64,000 nucleotides of DNA from Centrapalus pauciflorus. Taxonomy: Eukaryota > Streptophyta > Magnoliopsida > Asterales > Asteraceae. Shown in pieces: positions 11,546 to 23,580 of the stretch. The stretch is taken from assembly GCA_020465985.1 (NCBI GenBank), contig JAANYP010004682.1, positions 62,001-126,000 on the forward strand, written 5' to 3'. Below the pieces are notes generated by a model. It made no database searches, had not been told where the DNA came from, and saw only the letters and a program-made list of their open reading frames with translations. The translations under genes were made by a program, and so were the position numbers. The first letter of the stretch is position 1. Each line of letters starts with the position of its first letter.

Positions 11546-12455
11546 TCAGATTACTGCGGAGGAAGCTACGGAAAACCCGGAGGTGGTTACGGGTACGTTT
11601 ATAGTTAACTCTTTGCCTGCAAGAGTATTATTTGATTCTGGTGCCAACCGCTCTTTTGTGTCTACTGTCTTTGCATAATGACTTGCCATGCCACTGTCTA
11701 AGCTATCTACTATACTTGACATAGAAACTGCTAGTAACACTCTAGTCAAAGTAGATCACATATACCATAACTGCACGTTAGTGATTGAAGATGTAGTCTT
11801 CAATCTGGATTTGATTCCGATAGCATTCAGTGAGTTTGATGTCATTGTCGGAATGGACAGGTTGATTGAAAATGAAGCCCATATAGTCTGTAAGAAGAGA
11901 ATGATAAAGATAACTACTCCGGAGGGGCGTGAGATTTGTATTTACGGGGATAGGAGAAGCGAGGATCTGTGTTTGTTGACCATTGCAAAAGCCCGAAAGC
12001 TTGTTGCAAAGGGGTGTGACGCCTACCTGGCATATGCTATAGATGCCAAGGCTGAGAAAAAGACTATGGCCGATGTGCCTGTTGTATCACAATTCCCGGA
12101 TGTGTTTCCGAAAGACTTGTCTGGCGTGCCGCCTGAGAGACAAGTAGAGTTCCGAATTGATCTGATCCCTGGAGCTGCACCGGTAGCTCGTTCTCCGTAT
12201 CGCCTTGCTCCTAACGAGATGCAAGAAATGATGAAACAACTCCAGGAGTTGTTGGATAAGGGCTTCATTCGACCGAGTTCATCGTCGTGGGGAGCTCCGG
12301 TGTTATTTGTTAAGAAGAAAGATGGCACGATGAGGATGTGCATCAATTACCGGGAGCTGAATCAGTTGACAATTAAGAACAAGTATCCGTTGCCAAGGAT
12401 AGATGACTTGTTTGATCACCTACATGGGGCAGTGTGTTTTCTAAGACTGATCTAA
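11546..12455 (+). pseudogene. T1 protease and start of RT
   Basis: The protease has VLFDSGANRSFVS (D-S-G site) at about 11625-11665, then two adjacent disruptions, and continues in the open frame from 11688 (SFEFDVIVGMDRL-type segment near 11830). RT begins after PDVFPKDLSGVPPERQVEF with GFIRPSSSSWGAPVLFVKKKDG and MCINYRELNQLT. The frame slips at about 12430, where the next open frame takes over. Confidence 0.85.
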
Positions 12456-14388
12456 GATCAGGGTATCATCAGCTGAAGGTACGAGAAGATGATGTGCCTA
12501 AGACAGCGTTCAGAACTCAGTATGGGCATTACGAGTTTCTTGTCATGCCTTTTGGGTTAACCAACGCCCCAGCTGTTTTCATGGATCTGATGAACAGGGT
12601 ATGTAGACCGATGTTAGACACATCGGTAATTGTGTTTATTGTTGACATATTGGTGTATTCCAAGACTGAGGCTGAGCATGCTGAACATCTAAGGGAACTG
12701 TTGGAATTATTGAGAAAAGAGAAGTTATATGCAAAATTCTCGAAATGTGAGTTTTGGCTGCAACGGATTCAATTTCTTGGACATGTCATTTCGGGAGCTG
12801 GGATTTCAGTTGATCCATCTAAAGTTGAAGCCATAAGAAATTGGGAGCCGCCTCGTTCAGCTACGGAAATTAGAAGTTTTCTGGGGTTGGCAGGCTATTA
12901 TAAGAGGTTTATCAAGGATTTTTTAAAGATTGCAGTTCCTTTGACTGCATTAACAAAGAAGAATGCACCTTTTGTTTGGGAAACCGTGCAACAAGAGGCA
13001 TTCGATATCTTGAAGAAGACGCTAAGCGAAGCGCCGATACTTGCTCTACCGGAGGGCAATGATGATTTTGTGGTTTACACGGACGCATCAAGATTGGGGT
13101 TGGGCGCTGTACTGATGCAGCGTGGAAAGGTAATCGCGTATGCCTCGAGACAGTTAAAGCAGCACGAAAAGAATTATTCAACTCATGATCTTGAGTTGAC
13201 AGCTGTTACTTTTACTTTGAATTTATGGAGACACTATCTCTATGGAACTAAGTGTCAGTTATACACGGATCATAAGAGTTTGAAGTACATTTTTAGCCAG
13301 AAAGAACTTAATATGAGACAGCGTAGGTCGATGGAACTTATAAATGATTACGACTGTGAGATCCTTTATCATCCCGGAAAGGCTAACGTGGTAGCCGATG
13401 CTTTGAGTTGCAAAGCTTATGCTAAGGACTGCTACTACATGATGACATCTACTATGTTAACATCTACGATTATAAATGATGTTAAGGCCGCTCAGGAGGA
13501 CGCCTTGAAAGACGAGAATGTTGGTGCTGAGGATATAAGAGTACACATTAAGAATATGGAAACGAGCGAATCGGGATTGAAGGGTGTGTACGGAAGAATC
13601 TGGGTGCCAAAGTATGGAGGTATGAGAAAAGTGATAATAGAAGAAGTGCATCAATCAAAATTTTCTGTACATCCCGGAAGCCCAAAGATGTACAACGAAT
13701 TAAAGGCAGACTTTTGGTGGCCGGGATTAAAGAAGGATATTGGTCAATATGTTGAGAGATGCAGGACTTGTCGGTTAGTGAAAGCCGAACATCAGCAACC
13801 ATATGGCAGTCTGCAAGCGCTTCCCATTCCGGAATGGAAGTGGGAACATATAACTATGGACTTTGTTACGAAGTTGCCGAAAACTAGGCGTCAACACGAT
13901 GCAATTTGGGTAATTGTTGATAGGTTGACCAAGTCGCCATACTTTATACCGATTCGGGAAAGCTATTCATTGGAAAAGTTGGCTCAGATTTACTTGGACG
14001 AAATTGTTATTAGACATGGAGTTCCTAAGTCTATAGTATCTGATCGGGATAGCCGCTTTACTTCAAACTTTTGGTCAGCTTTGCAAGAAGGGTTGGGTAC
14101 AAGTATTGCTATGAGTACGGCCTATCATCCGCAAACCGATGGCCAAAGTGAACGAACAATCCTTACCTTGGAGGATATGATGAGATCATGTGTATTGGAT
14201 CTCGGAGGCAATTGGGACGATCATTTGCCGCTGATAGAATTCTTGTATAATAACAGTTACCATGCAAATAAAGAAGGCGCCGTTTGAAGCTTTATATGGG
14301 AGGATGTGTAGGACTCCTACATGTTGGAGAGAAACTGGAGAAACGCCGATTGCTGGGCCGGCATTACTACAAGAGACAAACGAGAAGA
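12434..14388 (+). pseudogene. T1 RT, RNase H and integrase
   Basis: One frame of over 600 codons: RT palm (FSKTDLRSGYHQLKV, MPFGLTNAPAVFMDLMN), RNase H (VVYTDASRLGLGAVLM, TDHKSLKYIF), integrase zinc region and core (ITMDFVTKLP, SIVSDRDSRFTSNFW, DGQSERT). The RT metal-binding box reads FIVDIL where the family has FxDD, so one catalytic Asp is lost. Integrase D, D and E are all present. After 14281 the frame shifts but integrase sequence is readable (CRTPTCWRETGE) to about 14388, where CRM1 begins. Confidence 0.9.
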
Positions 14389-15772
14389 TACATGCTTCCT
14401 TTGCCAAATTTTGATAAAACATTTGAAATTGAGTGTGATGCGTCGGATGTTGGAATTGGTGCGGTATTAATGCAAGAAGGGAAACCATTGGCATATTTTA
14501 GTAAAAAGTTGAGCGGCGCAACTTTGAATTATCCCACTTATGACAAAGAGATGTATGCCTTGGTTCGTGCACTGAAAACTTGGCAACATTACTTGTGGAC
14601 CAAAGAGTTTGTAATTCATTCTGATCATGAGTCCTTGAAGTTTCTGAAGGGGCAACAAAAGTTGAATATGAGACATGCTAGGTGGATGGAGTTTCTTGAG
14701 ACATTTTCTTATGTCATCCGATTCAAGAAAGGTAAGGAAAATATTGTAGCTGATGCACTTTCACGGAGGTACTCTCTACTCTCTTCTCTAGACTCTAAAA
14801 TCCTTGGTTTCGAACAAATCAAAGAGTTATATCATAAGGATGTGGATTTTGGTATGATTTTTCAAACATGTGAAAGAAGCTCTTTTGACAAGTTTTTTAT
14901 ACATGATGGGTTTTTGTTCAAAGAATCAAAGCTTTGCATTCCAAACACGTCTTTACGTGAGCTTTTGGTTCGGGAGGCACATAGTGGAGGCCTTATGGGT
15001 CATTTTGGTGTGGCAAAAACTTTGAAAATTTTGCAAGAGCATTTCTTTTGGCCAAAAATGAAAGTTGATGTTGGCAAAGTTTGTGAAAAGTGCATTGTTT
15101 GTAAACAAGCCAAATTAAAGGTTCAACCTCATGGTTTGTACTCTCCTCTTCCTATACCAAGTGAACCATGGGTTGATCTTTCTATGGATTTTGTGTTGGG
15201 TTTGCCAATAACAACAAGCGGCAAAGATTCAATTTGTGTGGTTGTTTATTGATTTTCTAAGATGGATCATTTCAATGCATGCCATCGAACCAATGATGCT
15301 TCACGTATTTCTAATTTGTTTTTCAAAGAAGTGGTTAGATTGCATGGCATGCCAAGAACTATCGTGTCTGATCGGGACACCAAAATTTTAAGTTATTTTT
15401 GGAAAACCTTGTGTGGGAAATTGGGAACAAAGCTTTTGTTTTCTACGACTTGTCATCCCCAAACGAATGGACAAACTGAAGTTGTGAATCGTACACTTGG
15501 TACTTTGTTGCGATCAATAGTTGGGAGAAATGTGAAAAGTTGGGAGCAATGCTTACCCCATGTTGAGTTTGCATATAATCGAAATGTGCATTCCGCTACT
15601 ACGTTTTCACCTTTCGAGATTGTGTATGGATTTAAGCCATTAACCCCTATGGATTTAACTCATTTGCCTGTGAATGAGCATTTGAATTTAGATGGCAAGA
15701 AGACGGCAGAATTTGTCAAGAAAATCCATGAGAAGGCGAAACGCAACATTGAAGAGCGCTCTAAGAAGTTTG
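14389..15772 (+). pseudogene. CRM1 left half: RNase H and integrase
   Basis: Begins mid-protein with LPNFDKTFEIECDASDVGIG (end of RT and start of RNase H), then TYDKEMYALVRALKTWQHYL, HARWMEFLETF, an integrase zinc region with CEKCIVCKQAK, and core motifs LSMDFVLGLP, TIVSDRDTK and NGQTEVVNRT. The stop at 15250-15252 lies in VVDRFSK and fits CGA to TGA. The last codons, KKFV, stop at the C3 LTR; the protein resumes at 30481. This looks like a CRM- or Reina-like chromovirus; I favour CRM because the frame runs on into the 3' LTR. Confidence 0.85.
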
Positions 15773-15906
15773 TATTAACGGATCCTTTTAGGATTATTGT
15801 GTTGCTTAGTCCATTGTTTTGCTTTGGCCCAAATGACCCATGTACTTTGTATGTAATCTCTTATCATGGAATGAATCAATCAAGAGAGTAACAATACTCT
15901 CCATTA
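15773..15906 (+). repeat. C3 5' LTR, about 134 bp
   Basis: It runs from tattaacggatcc to ctctccatta and is nearly identical to 30348-30480. It lacks canonical TG...CA ends; if trimmed to TAACGG...CCATTA the ends are imperfect inverted repeats. The primer site follows at once (TGGTATCAAAG, 15907-15917). Confidence 0.85.
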
Positions 15907-15917
15907 TGGTATCAAAG
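15907..15917 (+). promoter_or_regulatory. C3 primer binding site
   Basis: TGGTATCAAAG directly follows the LTR, a one-base variant of the standard initiator-Met site. It confirms plus orientation. Confidence 0.8.
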
Positions 15918-16113
15918 AATTAATAACAAATATTCAAAATCCCCCAATCTTCTCGTAATTTCTCTCTATTCAAATCCCAGCTATTACCCTCCACCTCTGA
16001 CAGCCACAAAACTGCCCTATTCCGCCACTCACCACTACTCACCACCCCTATTCAACTCCCCAAAATACTCACCCTCTCTTCCTCACCGATGCTCACCACC
16101 CATCATCTTCATC

Positions 16114-16214
16114 ATGTCAGGCGATGCAACCTCTCCCCCTCCCTTTCAATATGCCGACAAGGCTTTCAGAGTTACGAATATCAAAACACGTGTACCCCTC
16201 CTTCTCGACCTCGA
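16114..16214 (+). pseudogene. C3 gag N-terminus, cut by C2
   Basis: ATG at 16114 starts a gag (MSGDATSPPPFQYADKAF) that reaches RVPLLLDLD at the C2 insertion. The same reading continues on the far side of C2 from 26220, after the duplicated five bases, so the C2 insertion is exactly in the coding sequence. The leader between the primer site and 16114 is Pro/Thr-codon-like but has no start of its own. Confidence 0.85.
16210..16214 (+). repeat. C2 target site duplication, left copy
   Basis: CTCGA directly precedes the C2 LTR and is repeated exactly at 26215-26219 after the other LTR. Five bases is the normal Ty1-copia length. Confidence 0.95.
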
Positions 16215-16891
16215 TGTTGGTACACCTTGTGTGACGATAGCAGTCTAAGCAATCTAGCATTTTGGTTTAAGTAATATTCAAAGTATTGAGAATTAACGAG
16301 TGTTTGATATATATGTTTATATATGTTTGATAGTTATTGATTGTATGTTTGAACTTGATGTAACGTATTACAAGAAGTTCAAACATAAAGTTCAAAGATA
16401 AATTCAAGCATAAGTTGAAAACATAAGTTTCAATAGTAAGTTAAATATGTGAAAGAGTAAATTCGAATTCTCTAAGGACTGGGATTCGAATCTAGGTCAG
16501 ATTCGAATGAGTTACTTAGGCAGATTCGAATGTACATTCTTAGGCAGATTCGAGAGTGTCAAGGGGACAAACTCGAATGGGCCTTGGGCCTGATTCGAGT
16601 TTGGCCGATGACAAACTCGAATGAGCCTCTATAATTAGGGATTAACTCGAATCATTAAGAGATTTTTTGTAGAATTCGAGAGAGATTAAGAAAAAGGCGA
16701 TTTCGAGTTATCAGAGTTATTAGTGTTGTTTCGGAGAGAATCAATTCGTAGGTGCGTCCGTTGTAGTTCGTACAGCTTATTGATAGTCTCCGTGTTCCGA
16801 GTGAGAGTTGTTTCCGTCAACCCGTTAACGAGGATTCCGCACTCGTTGACGGTCTCGCGTCTAGATAGAACTGTAGTGTGTAGACCTTACA
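16215..16891 (+). repeat. C2 5' LTR, 677 bp
   Basis: It runs TGTTGGTACACC to GACCTTACA. Against 25537-26214 I count about 11 substitutions and one 1-bp indel, roughly 1.6%. A palindrome array (gATTCGAATg type) fills about 16460-16700. The primer site follows. Confidence 0.95.
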
Positions 16892-16893
16892 AG

Positions 16894-16905
16894 TGGTATC
16901 AGAGC
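16894..16905 (+). promoter_or_regulatory. C2 primer binding site
   Basis: TGGTATCAGAGC lies two bases after the LTR, a perfect initiator-Met complement. It sets the outer orientation of C2 as plus. Confidence 0.95.
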
Positions 16906-17528
16906 CTACGGGGTGTTCTTAGTGTTCTTTTTGTTCATAAAGATACATCCTAGGTTTCTTGACGCTTTTGGATGGTTATTCTCTCAAGTTTTCGTGTATT
17001 TCGTGTTTATCGAGCTTATCAAATTGGGATACGGGAAATACTTCGTGTTTTTCACGTTTTTTCATCGAAATCAGTATTTTTCGTTGTGAAAATATTGATT
17101 TAATCTATAAAACGTTAAGAAATCGAAGTGTTAGCCGTTTTTCGGGTTTGCGGCGCTCGATTCTGTTAGGAGTAATTAGGGTTTTCTTAGCCTCGAGTCT
17201 AACCAAAATCCGCTCCTCTCGAGTTTGATAAGGAGTGTTTCGAGTTTAGAAGGGTTTGAGTTTGATTCGAGTTTGTGCTAAAGTCGACTAGGGGTCTCAC
17301 GTTTGTTGGGATTCGACTTTGACGATTTCGAGTTTGCTTGGACATTCGAGTTTGAGACCTTCGAGTTTGTCACCATTCCGAATTTAATTGAACTTCGGAA
17401 CTTAATCGAATTTAATCCCAAATAGGTTTAATCTTGATTATATTCGAATTTACCTAAATTCGAAAGAATTAAATTAAATTAATTTCGAATTAAATTTATT
17501 AAGTTAAACTTCAATTACTTTTGAAACA
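16906..17528 (+). other. C2 leader, no gene
   Basis: About 620 bp lie between the primer site and the gag ATG. The stretch 17215-17490 is rich in TTCGAG, TTCGAA and related six-base words and ends AT-rich. The small frames here (16723-17228) have no recognisable content. Confidence 0.7.
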
Positions 17529-19540
17529 ATGACAAATTTACAAAGGTTTCTGGAGATGGATCATGAGGTGGGAAAAGCTAATACTTCGCCTAAGCTGATG
17601 AAACTTGAAGACTACTATTGGTGGAAAGATCGGTTTGCCGATTTTGTGCGTTTCAATGACATGCGAATGTGGATATGTATTGACGAAGGATACATTCCAC
17701 CTATCTCAGAAGTTGAAGGCCGTCAAAGAGTCTTATCATATCAAATGATGAAGGAGGATGATAAGAAACTATATGAAGCCGAGAACAGAGCTTTCTCGAT
17801 TATTCGAATGGCTTTGCCTCAGGATATACTACACACATTCCGCAATCAAAAGACATCTAAGGAGCTTTGGGAGACGCTGGAAAAGAGGTGTGAGGGTAAT
17901 CCGAGGGTTCGGAGGAAGCGCATGGAGTTGTTGAAACAAAAATTTGCTATTTTTAAGGCTTTGAAAGATGAACAGCTGGATGACACCATCACCAGCTTTT
18001 ATCATCTGCTGACAGAGCTTGAGAGTCATGGCATTGAGTATAATGACACAGAAAAGAACAATAAGCTTCTTGATGCCTTACCAGCCAAATGGCCGATGTA
18101 TGTGGCTATCATTAAAGCTTAATGAAGATACGTACTATAATCAATCATTGGAGGATGTAGTGGGAACGTTGCGGGCTTATCATTTTGAGCTACTGAAGGC
18201 CGAAACCGACTATGAACAAGTCCAAAATACAGCCATGTATTTTGGAAAATCAACAAAACCTTCAGCGACAGCTGATATGAAGACTGCTACAGCGTTTTTC
18301 ACCGGAGAAACGTCGTCACCAGCGGAGACTGATGACACACTGAATAGAGCATTCTTAGGGTTGGGTAGATCGGAAGAACAGCAACCTCAGGCAACACAGG
18401 CATCAACATCTCAGGGCTACTCTAAGATTCCCATAGCGCTAAATCGGCCGAAGAACATTTGAACTTGCTTGCGTCATTTGTGGCCGCATATGGGAACTGC
18501 ATTCAAGGGAAAATAAACGATCCTGCACTCTGGGATGAAGACTATGATCAGGTAGACCCTGACGACCTTGAGGAGATGGATCTCAAATGGCAACTGGCCA
18601 TGGTAACCCAACGGGTTAAAAGATTCATCAAACGAACTGGGAGGAATCTGAATATGAATAATAAGGGGATTGGCTTTGATAAGTCCAAGGTCAAATGCTA
18701 CAATTGTCAAGGTCTGGGACACTTCGCCAGAGAATGTCAGAGACCGAAGGTAGATACTTACCAAGGGCAGAATCAGCATCATGGACAGTTTCAGAACCAG
18801 TCTCAACAGAGATACCTTCCGAGTTCATCTTCCGGTCAAGCCAATATAGCTGGTCTACTATCAAACGTCACATCAGACAGACAGCTGGATGGAACTTACG
18901 ACTGGAGCTCACATCCGGAATCTAATGCTAGAGCCTTCATGGCTGAAGTCACGGAGAGTGGATGTGAAGGTGAAGAGCAGAACACAAGGGACAGCAGTCC
19001 GATGTGGGTGGAGAAGTCGAATGATCAGACGCTTCTGGAGTATGCCGCTCAAATGGCCAACGTGGAATCCGATCACACAAAGGTTAGTCTGAATTACTCA
19101 CTTTTCCATGAATTATGTATGTTATGTGTTACTTCTAACGACACGTTGAATCTAGTATTAGAATCACATAAAAACATATATGCTCAAAATGAGTCTTTAA
19201 AATCTGATAATGCTAGCCTGAATGACATTAAGCAAGATCTTAAGGACAAGCTTAAAGTTGATGCACAAGATGTCATAGTTCTAAAAGACAAGCTGAGTGA
19301 GCAGTGCGTTAGATTAGAACTGATGTATGAGCATGTAGAGGCTTTGACCAAAGATCTTAAGACCAAAGAAGTAGAGCTAGCTGAAACTAAGGTGAAGGTG
19401 GCAGAGGCCAATAGTAAGCTAGAAAAGTTTAGGAAATCATGTCTGAACCTAGGGAAAGTTTTAGATGCTCAACGCCAATCTAAAAAGCCTGTAGGTCTAG
19501 GATTTCATGAGATTCCTCCTCCTTTTAATGCAAACTACGT
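17529..19540 (+). pseudogene. C2 gag with CCHC knuckle and coiled coil
   Basis: Three frames form one gag. 17529-18122: KLEDYYWWKDRFADFVRFND and SKELWETLEKRCEGN, a UBN2-type capsid. From 18117 the sequence goes on in another frame to 18462 (ATAFFTGETSS); a third frame carries on to the knuckle CYNCQGLGHFAREC near 18697-18738 and a long coiled coil (LKDKLKVDAQDVIVLKDKLSEQ, about 19240-19460). It ends HEIPPPFNANY. The normal protein would continue into protease and integrase; here it stops at the inversion breakpoint. Confidence 0.85.
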
Positions 19541-19562
19541 GCTTCTAACTATTTACATCTTG
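19541..19562 (+). repeat. 22-bp inverted repeat, left copy, at C2 breakpoint
   Basis: GCTTCTAACT... of 22 bp is the exact reverse complement of 25497-25518. Flanking bases do not match, so the repeat is sharply 22 bp. The strand switch of coding content occurs at these two points. Confidence 0.95.
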
Positions 19563-19563
19563 A

Positions 19564-22561
19564 TTAAGTACTAGAGCTATATATACTACTACCTGCGTAT
19601 ATACCTGCATCTATGCATACTCTAACTACTTTTTGGAACTTTCTGGCTTCAGATCTCCATCCTTCATGAAAGAAGATATGCTGACCATGAAGCTTCTTCA
19701 GATCGTCCTTTGACAGATTTATCAGATGCAGTGGATCATACACTCTCAAAATAACTTTGTCGTCTTGATCCTCTATGATAGCTTCAGTAGTTTCATTATC
19801 AATGTACCACCACTTCATGTTGCCCAAAATATCTTGTGGCATCTTCTTCATTGACACCCTTCTTAAGCATTTAACAGGCTTGTAAACCATTTTCGCCCAT
19901 GGTCGTCCTGTATGAGGATCTAATCTTGAAGTATCCTCGACTCTTTTTCCAGAGCTTGGTTTGAGTCTTTCAAACCTTCCAGATCTCCCCTCTCGTCTGA
20001 TTATCTTAGCGATCACTTCAGCATAGGGATCATTTCCGATATTGATCAACTCTTTCCAGGCTAACTCCTTCACCTCTACCTTCGGCAATGTGTTGAATAC
20101 TTTAAGCTTGCGCCTCAGGTATTGGAGACCATCTCTTCTCTTTAGAATAAAAAGCTGCAGTTCCCTGTCGAAGAACCAGCTAATAATGCCTCCCGAGAAG
20201 TTTCCTGCACCTGGAATCCTCATATTCTTCTTCATTTTCGGCTCAGTTTTCTTCTCTTCCTTGCGGAACCATAGATTTAACAATTCGGCTCTGCTAGGCT
20301 CTCTTTCAGCCTCTTCCAGTTCTGAATCATCTACTGAAGCCAATTTCACTTCATCAATATCTATTACATGTTGATCACTTTGTTCATATTGTTCTGTGAC
20401 AGGCTGTGATTGAATGATTACTTCATTTACATTGTCGTCTTCATCTATCACAACCTCATCATCAGACTTCCACTCAGCAATATCATCTGGAACAAACTCT
20501 CCTTCTTCTAGATCTTCTATATCGTCTTCAAAATCGAATTCAAGGTCTAGAGGAGCTTCATCGATGTCCATCAATGCTTCTATTATCTCTCGTACTTCAG
20601 ATTCGGAAGCTTTTGAAGAACTGGCCTCTCCTCCTACAGCTCCCGATTGAGCTGGCTCCCCCTGAGATTCAGCATGCTGAGCAGTAGAAAAATCTACTGG
20701 CTCATCTCTTTGCGCACTAGGATCATTGCCGTCATTATCATCATCCCTGGGCAGCTCTATTTGATCTCGGCAGCTTGTCTCCCCCTGAGCCTTTTGATTT
20801 TTCATTAATTGCTCAATCAGGGAGTGCATCGATCTTATTTCGGCCGCTTGATCAGCTACAAAGGTTTTCATCTCCAAGTTATCTTCCTGAACCTTATCCA
20901 CAATCTTCTTCAGGTCGGCATTCTCGTTATCTAGATTGGCATTATGCTTTTGTACTTCACCGAGAGCCGTTGTCAACCCAAAGATTTGAATTTGCTGGAA
21001 GTCAACTCTGTTCTTCAGTTCCATAAACCTTTGATTCTCTGCGAAGGTGGATGAGGTGGATGGAATGGATTGTATTGGGGTCGGAATGATTGGAGATGGA
21101 ATGTACGGTTCAACGGGTGGTGGTGGTGGTGGTATGGTAGTTTGAGCCGATGGGGGCTGAGGAATTTCTGGCTGAGCAGCAGAAGCTGAGGTAGCTCCCT
21201 GCATAAAATGGTGTCGTTTAGCCCTTTGTCTTGTTATCAATGGAGCAACTTCTTCCTCAAAATCAGAGTCATCAGACTCCCTTGATGCTCGTCGTCTTGT
21301 AGCTTCGTCAGTCACCACTAACCTTGATCCATATGTTCCTATCTGGACAGATGGTTCCTCGGTTACAGTCTCTGGAACTTCAACCTCAATCTCTTCCATC
21401 TCTTCAGATTCTGTAGCTGATGTGGACTTGTCATCAGCTGCTCGCTCAGGTTGATATTCATCAATTTGTCTGAATACATCAATCTCTCCTTCTGGAGGTT
21501 CCAGAAGTTGATCAACAAGCTCAGCTGTTATCTCTTCATTAGCATGAGGCCCAGAAGACCAGATTTCCTCCAATGTTTGTGTTATCGGATCAGAATCTGG
21601 TGGTGCACTTGAAGGCCCTGCCTCTTGTGCCTCTTGAGGTTGACTAGTAGAAGGCCTACTTGCCTGAGTTTGACTCGCTGAAGATCTTTGGCGTCTCCTC
21701 TGTTGCTGAGGGCGCGGTTGTTGTTGTTGTTGTTGTGGCTGTTGATGTTGAACTTCCACCTCACCTGCCCAATTGGCATCATCAGGTCCTACAAAGTTCC
21801 GGTCTATTACAGCTCCAAACAAATGTCGCTACTGCTAACCTTCCTCTATGAGCAGAGCAATAAGCAAAAATCCTCTTATCGATAACCGCTACACTTTGAA
21901 TGTCATTAAGTTGCGGCAAATTTGGCAAGAAGTGCCTGATGAGCATCATCACAAAGCGGGGGTAAAGTAACAATCTTTCTCGTTCCGGAGCAGTGATTTG
22001 ATGAACAAACTCTGAGAAAAAACATTTCTGAAAAACTGAAACGCCGATTATAAACCAATGCGATAATCCCTAATTGGATATTCGATACAATATAATCAAA
22101 TCCCGCTTTCTTGGCCGCAAAGCATACCATGAACACGTGCGCCAGAAATCTCCATCGCCCAATGAGTCCACTCTTCATATAGGATGCCTTAGTACCATCC
22201 AAACTATAACCCATCCTCACAAAGGCAGCCTGCCTAATACTTAATGGGAAATCTATTGGTCCATTCTCTTGCTCCTGAGTTCCCAGCTGCAGAACTTGAC
22301 GTAACATACCAGCAGAAAAGACCAACGGCTGTCCAGCTATCCTTGTCCTTAGTACTGTTGGGGTGACAGTACAATCAACTTGCAAATGTTCATAAAATTG
22401 CCGCACATAGGGAATAACGATTTGGATGTTATGGGAAATGCAAACGAGATCCTGGACTCCACCAGGAAATCCACCATCTGTCGGAAACCCTGCGCTTCAG
22501 GGATATTATGGTCTGGGGGAATGACCATATTATGCTTTGGAACAAACACTCTATCAGCCAT
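19564..22561 (-). CDS. Unrecognised long frame in the inverted core of C2
   Basis: The minus strand is open for 752 codons from 21822 to 19564. The same protein clearly starts earlier, near 22561 (MADRVFVPKHNMV), in frames broken by about three shifts, so about 1000 residues in all. Visible features of the 752-residue part: Gln-rich run near residues 26-45, PPPPPP near 235, a coiled coil around 265-350, an acidic stretch around 430-510, and a basic C-terminal region. The N-terminal third is globular-looking (RWRFLAHVFMVCFAAKKAGF). I see no RT, integrase, knuckle or clear membrane span. It lies on the same strand as the RT/RNase H remnant and downstream of it, the place of the extra or env-like frame in SIRE/Maximus copias. 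Function unknown. Confidence 0.7.
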
Positions 22562-23499
22562 GTCTGCACAATAAAGAAAATATTAGATTTATTAAAAATA
22601 AATAAACTTGTTTAAACTCAAATTTGTTTTATTTTGAACTTGTGTAAGTACAAAATCCAATACATATGAATTTCTACAAGTTTAAGTTAAAATTTAAATT
22701 AAATAATTCAAATAAAATGACAAACTCGAACAAACAGATTCGAATGAACATATATTCGAGTTTGATGACACATTCGAGTTTAATGGCCATTCGAGTTTAC
22801 TGACAAACTCGAATCAAGCCACGAACAGACTCGAAAGAGTCGGCCACCATCCTTACAAAAATCCATGATTTAAACCATTTTGGACTCAGAAAATCACATC
22901 TATTAGTCCTACTAGGTTCTACTCAATGATATTTGTAATTAATTTGACTTTTTACCGGTTAAAAGTTTGTAATTTTGAAAAACCAACTTTCTACCTACAA
23001 AACTTCAAAATCTGATGATTTTTGCCTAAATGGAGTATAATACTACTTAAATCTTGTACACAACACTTGATTATACCTAGATCTATGAGTAGTATCGAAC
23101 CCACACGGACAGAAACTCGACAAATAGTTGTTTTCTTGAAAGCGACAAACTCGAGGAAATAGATTCGAAATCGCCAGACAGACTCGAAGGAACAAATTCG
23201 AAAACAGATGACTTAATGACCATTACTGTTAACCTATTTATACCACCTACCTTCGAGTCTATTACCACTTTCGACTCTACTGACTGATTCGAGACCTTAT
23301 ATTTTCGAGTTTAACTTAAACTCGAATTCACCCCTGAAACTTTGAAAATTTCGAAAATAAATTCAACTTTTTCAATATTAATGTGTAACGGAATAAACTA
23401 TGCCAAATCTTTTACCCTAAGCACTAGATTTTCACGCAATGTTTATTTTATTCAACTATGAATGCACCTTCAGTAATTTTTGACCTTTTTCCTAAGTAA

Positions 23500-23580
23500 A
23501 ATAAAAATAAAAATAAAATAAAATAAAATAAACTAAGGTAAGATAAAATAAAATAAAATAATAAAAATAAAATAAAATAG
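23500..23580. repeat. AAAAT-type simple repeat
   Basis: Repeated aaaataaaataaaataaa with minor interruptions, inside the C2 spacer. Confidence 0.8.

Larger units (their letters stand above)
7919..14388 (+). mobile_element. T1: Tekay-like chromovirus inserted in A1, 3' truncated
   Basis: A long 5' LTR, a tRNA-Met primer site, gag with double knuckle, protease, RT, RNase H and integrase follow in order. Insertion is immediately after the A1 protease; the five bases before the LTR are ggtaa. The element ends abruptly inside the integrase C-terminal part at about 14388, joined to CRM1. No 3' LTR of T1 is in the window. T2 (minus strand, 34036-39865) is a close relative. Confidence 0.85.

Noticed and set aside
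20042..21026. Plus-strand frames rich in Ser opposite the long C2 frame
   Set aside because: Ser-rich frames are the expected antisense of acidic, Glu/Asp-rich coding sequence. The minus-strand frame is far longer and better structured.
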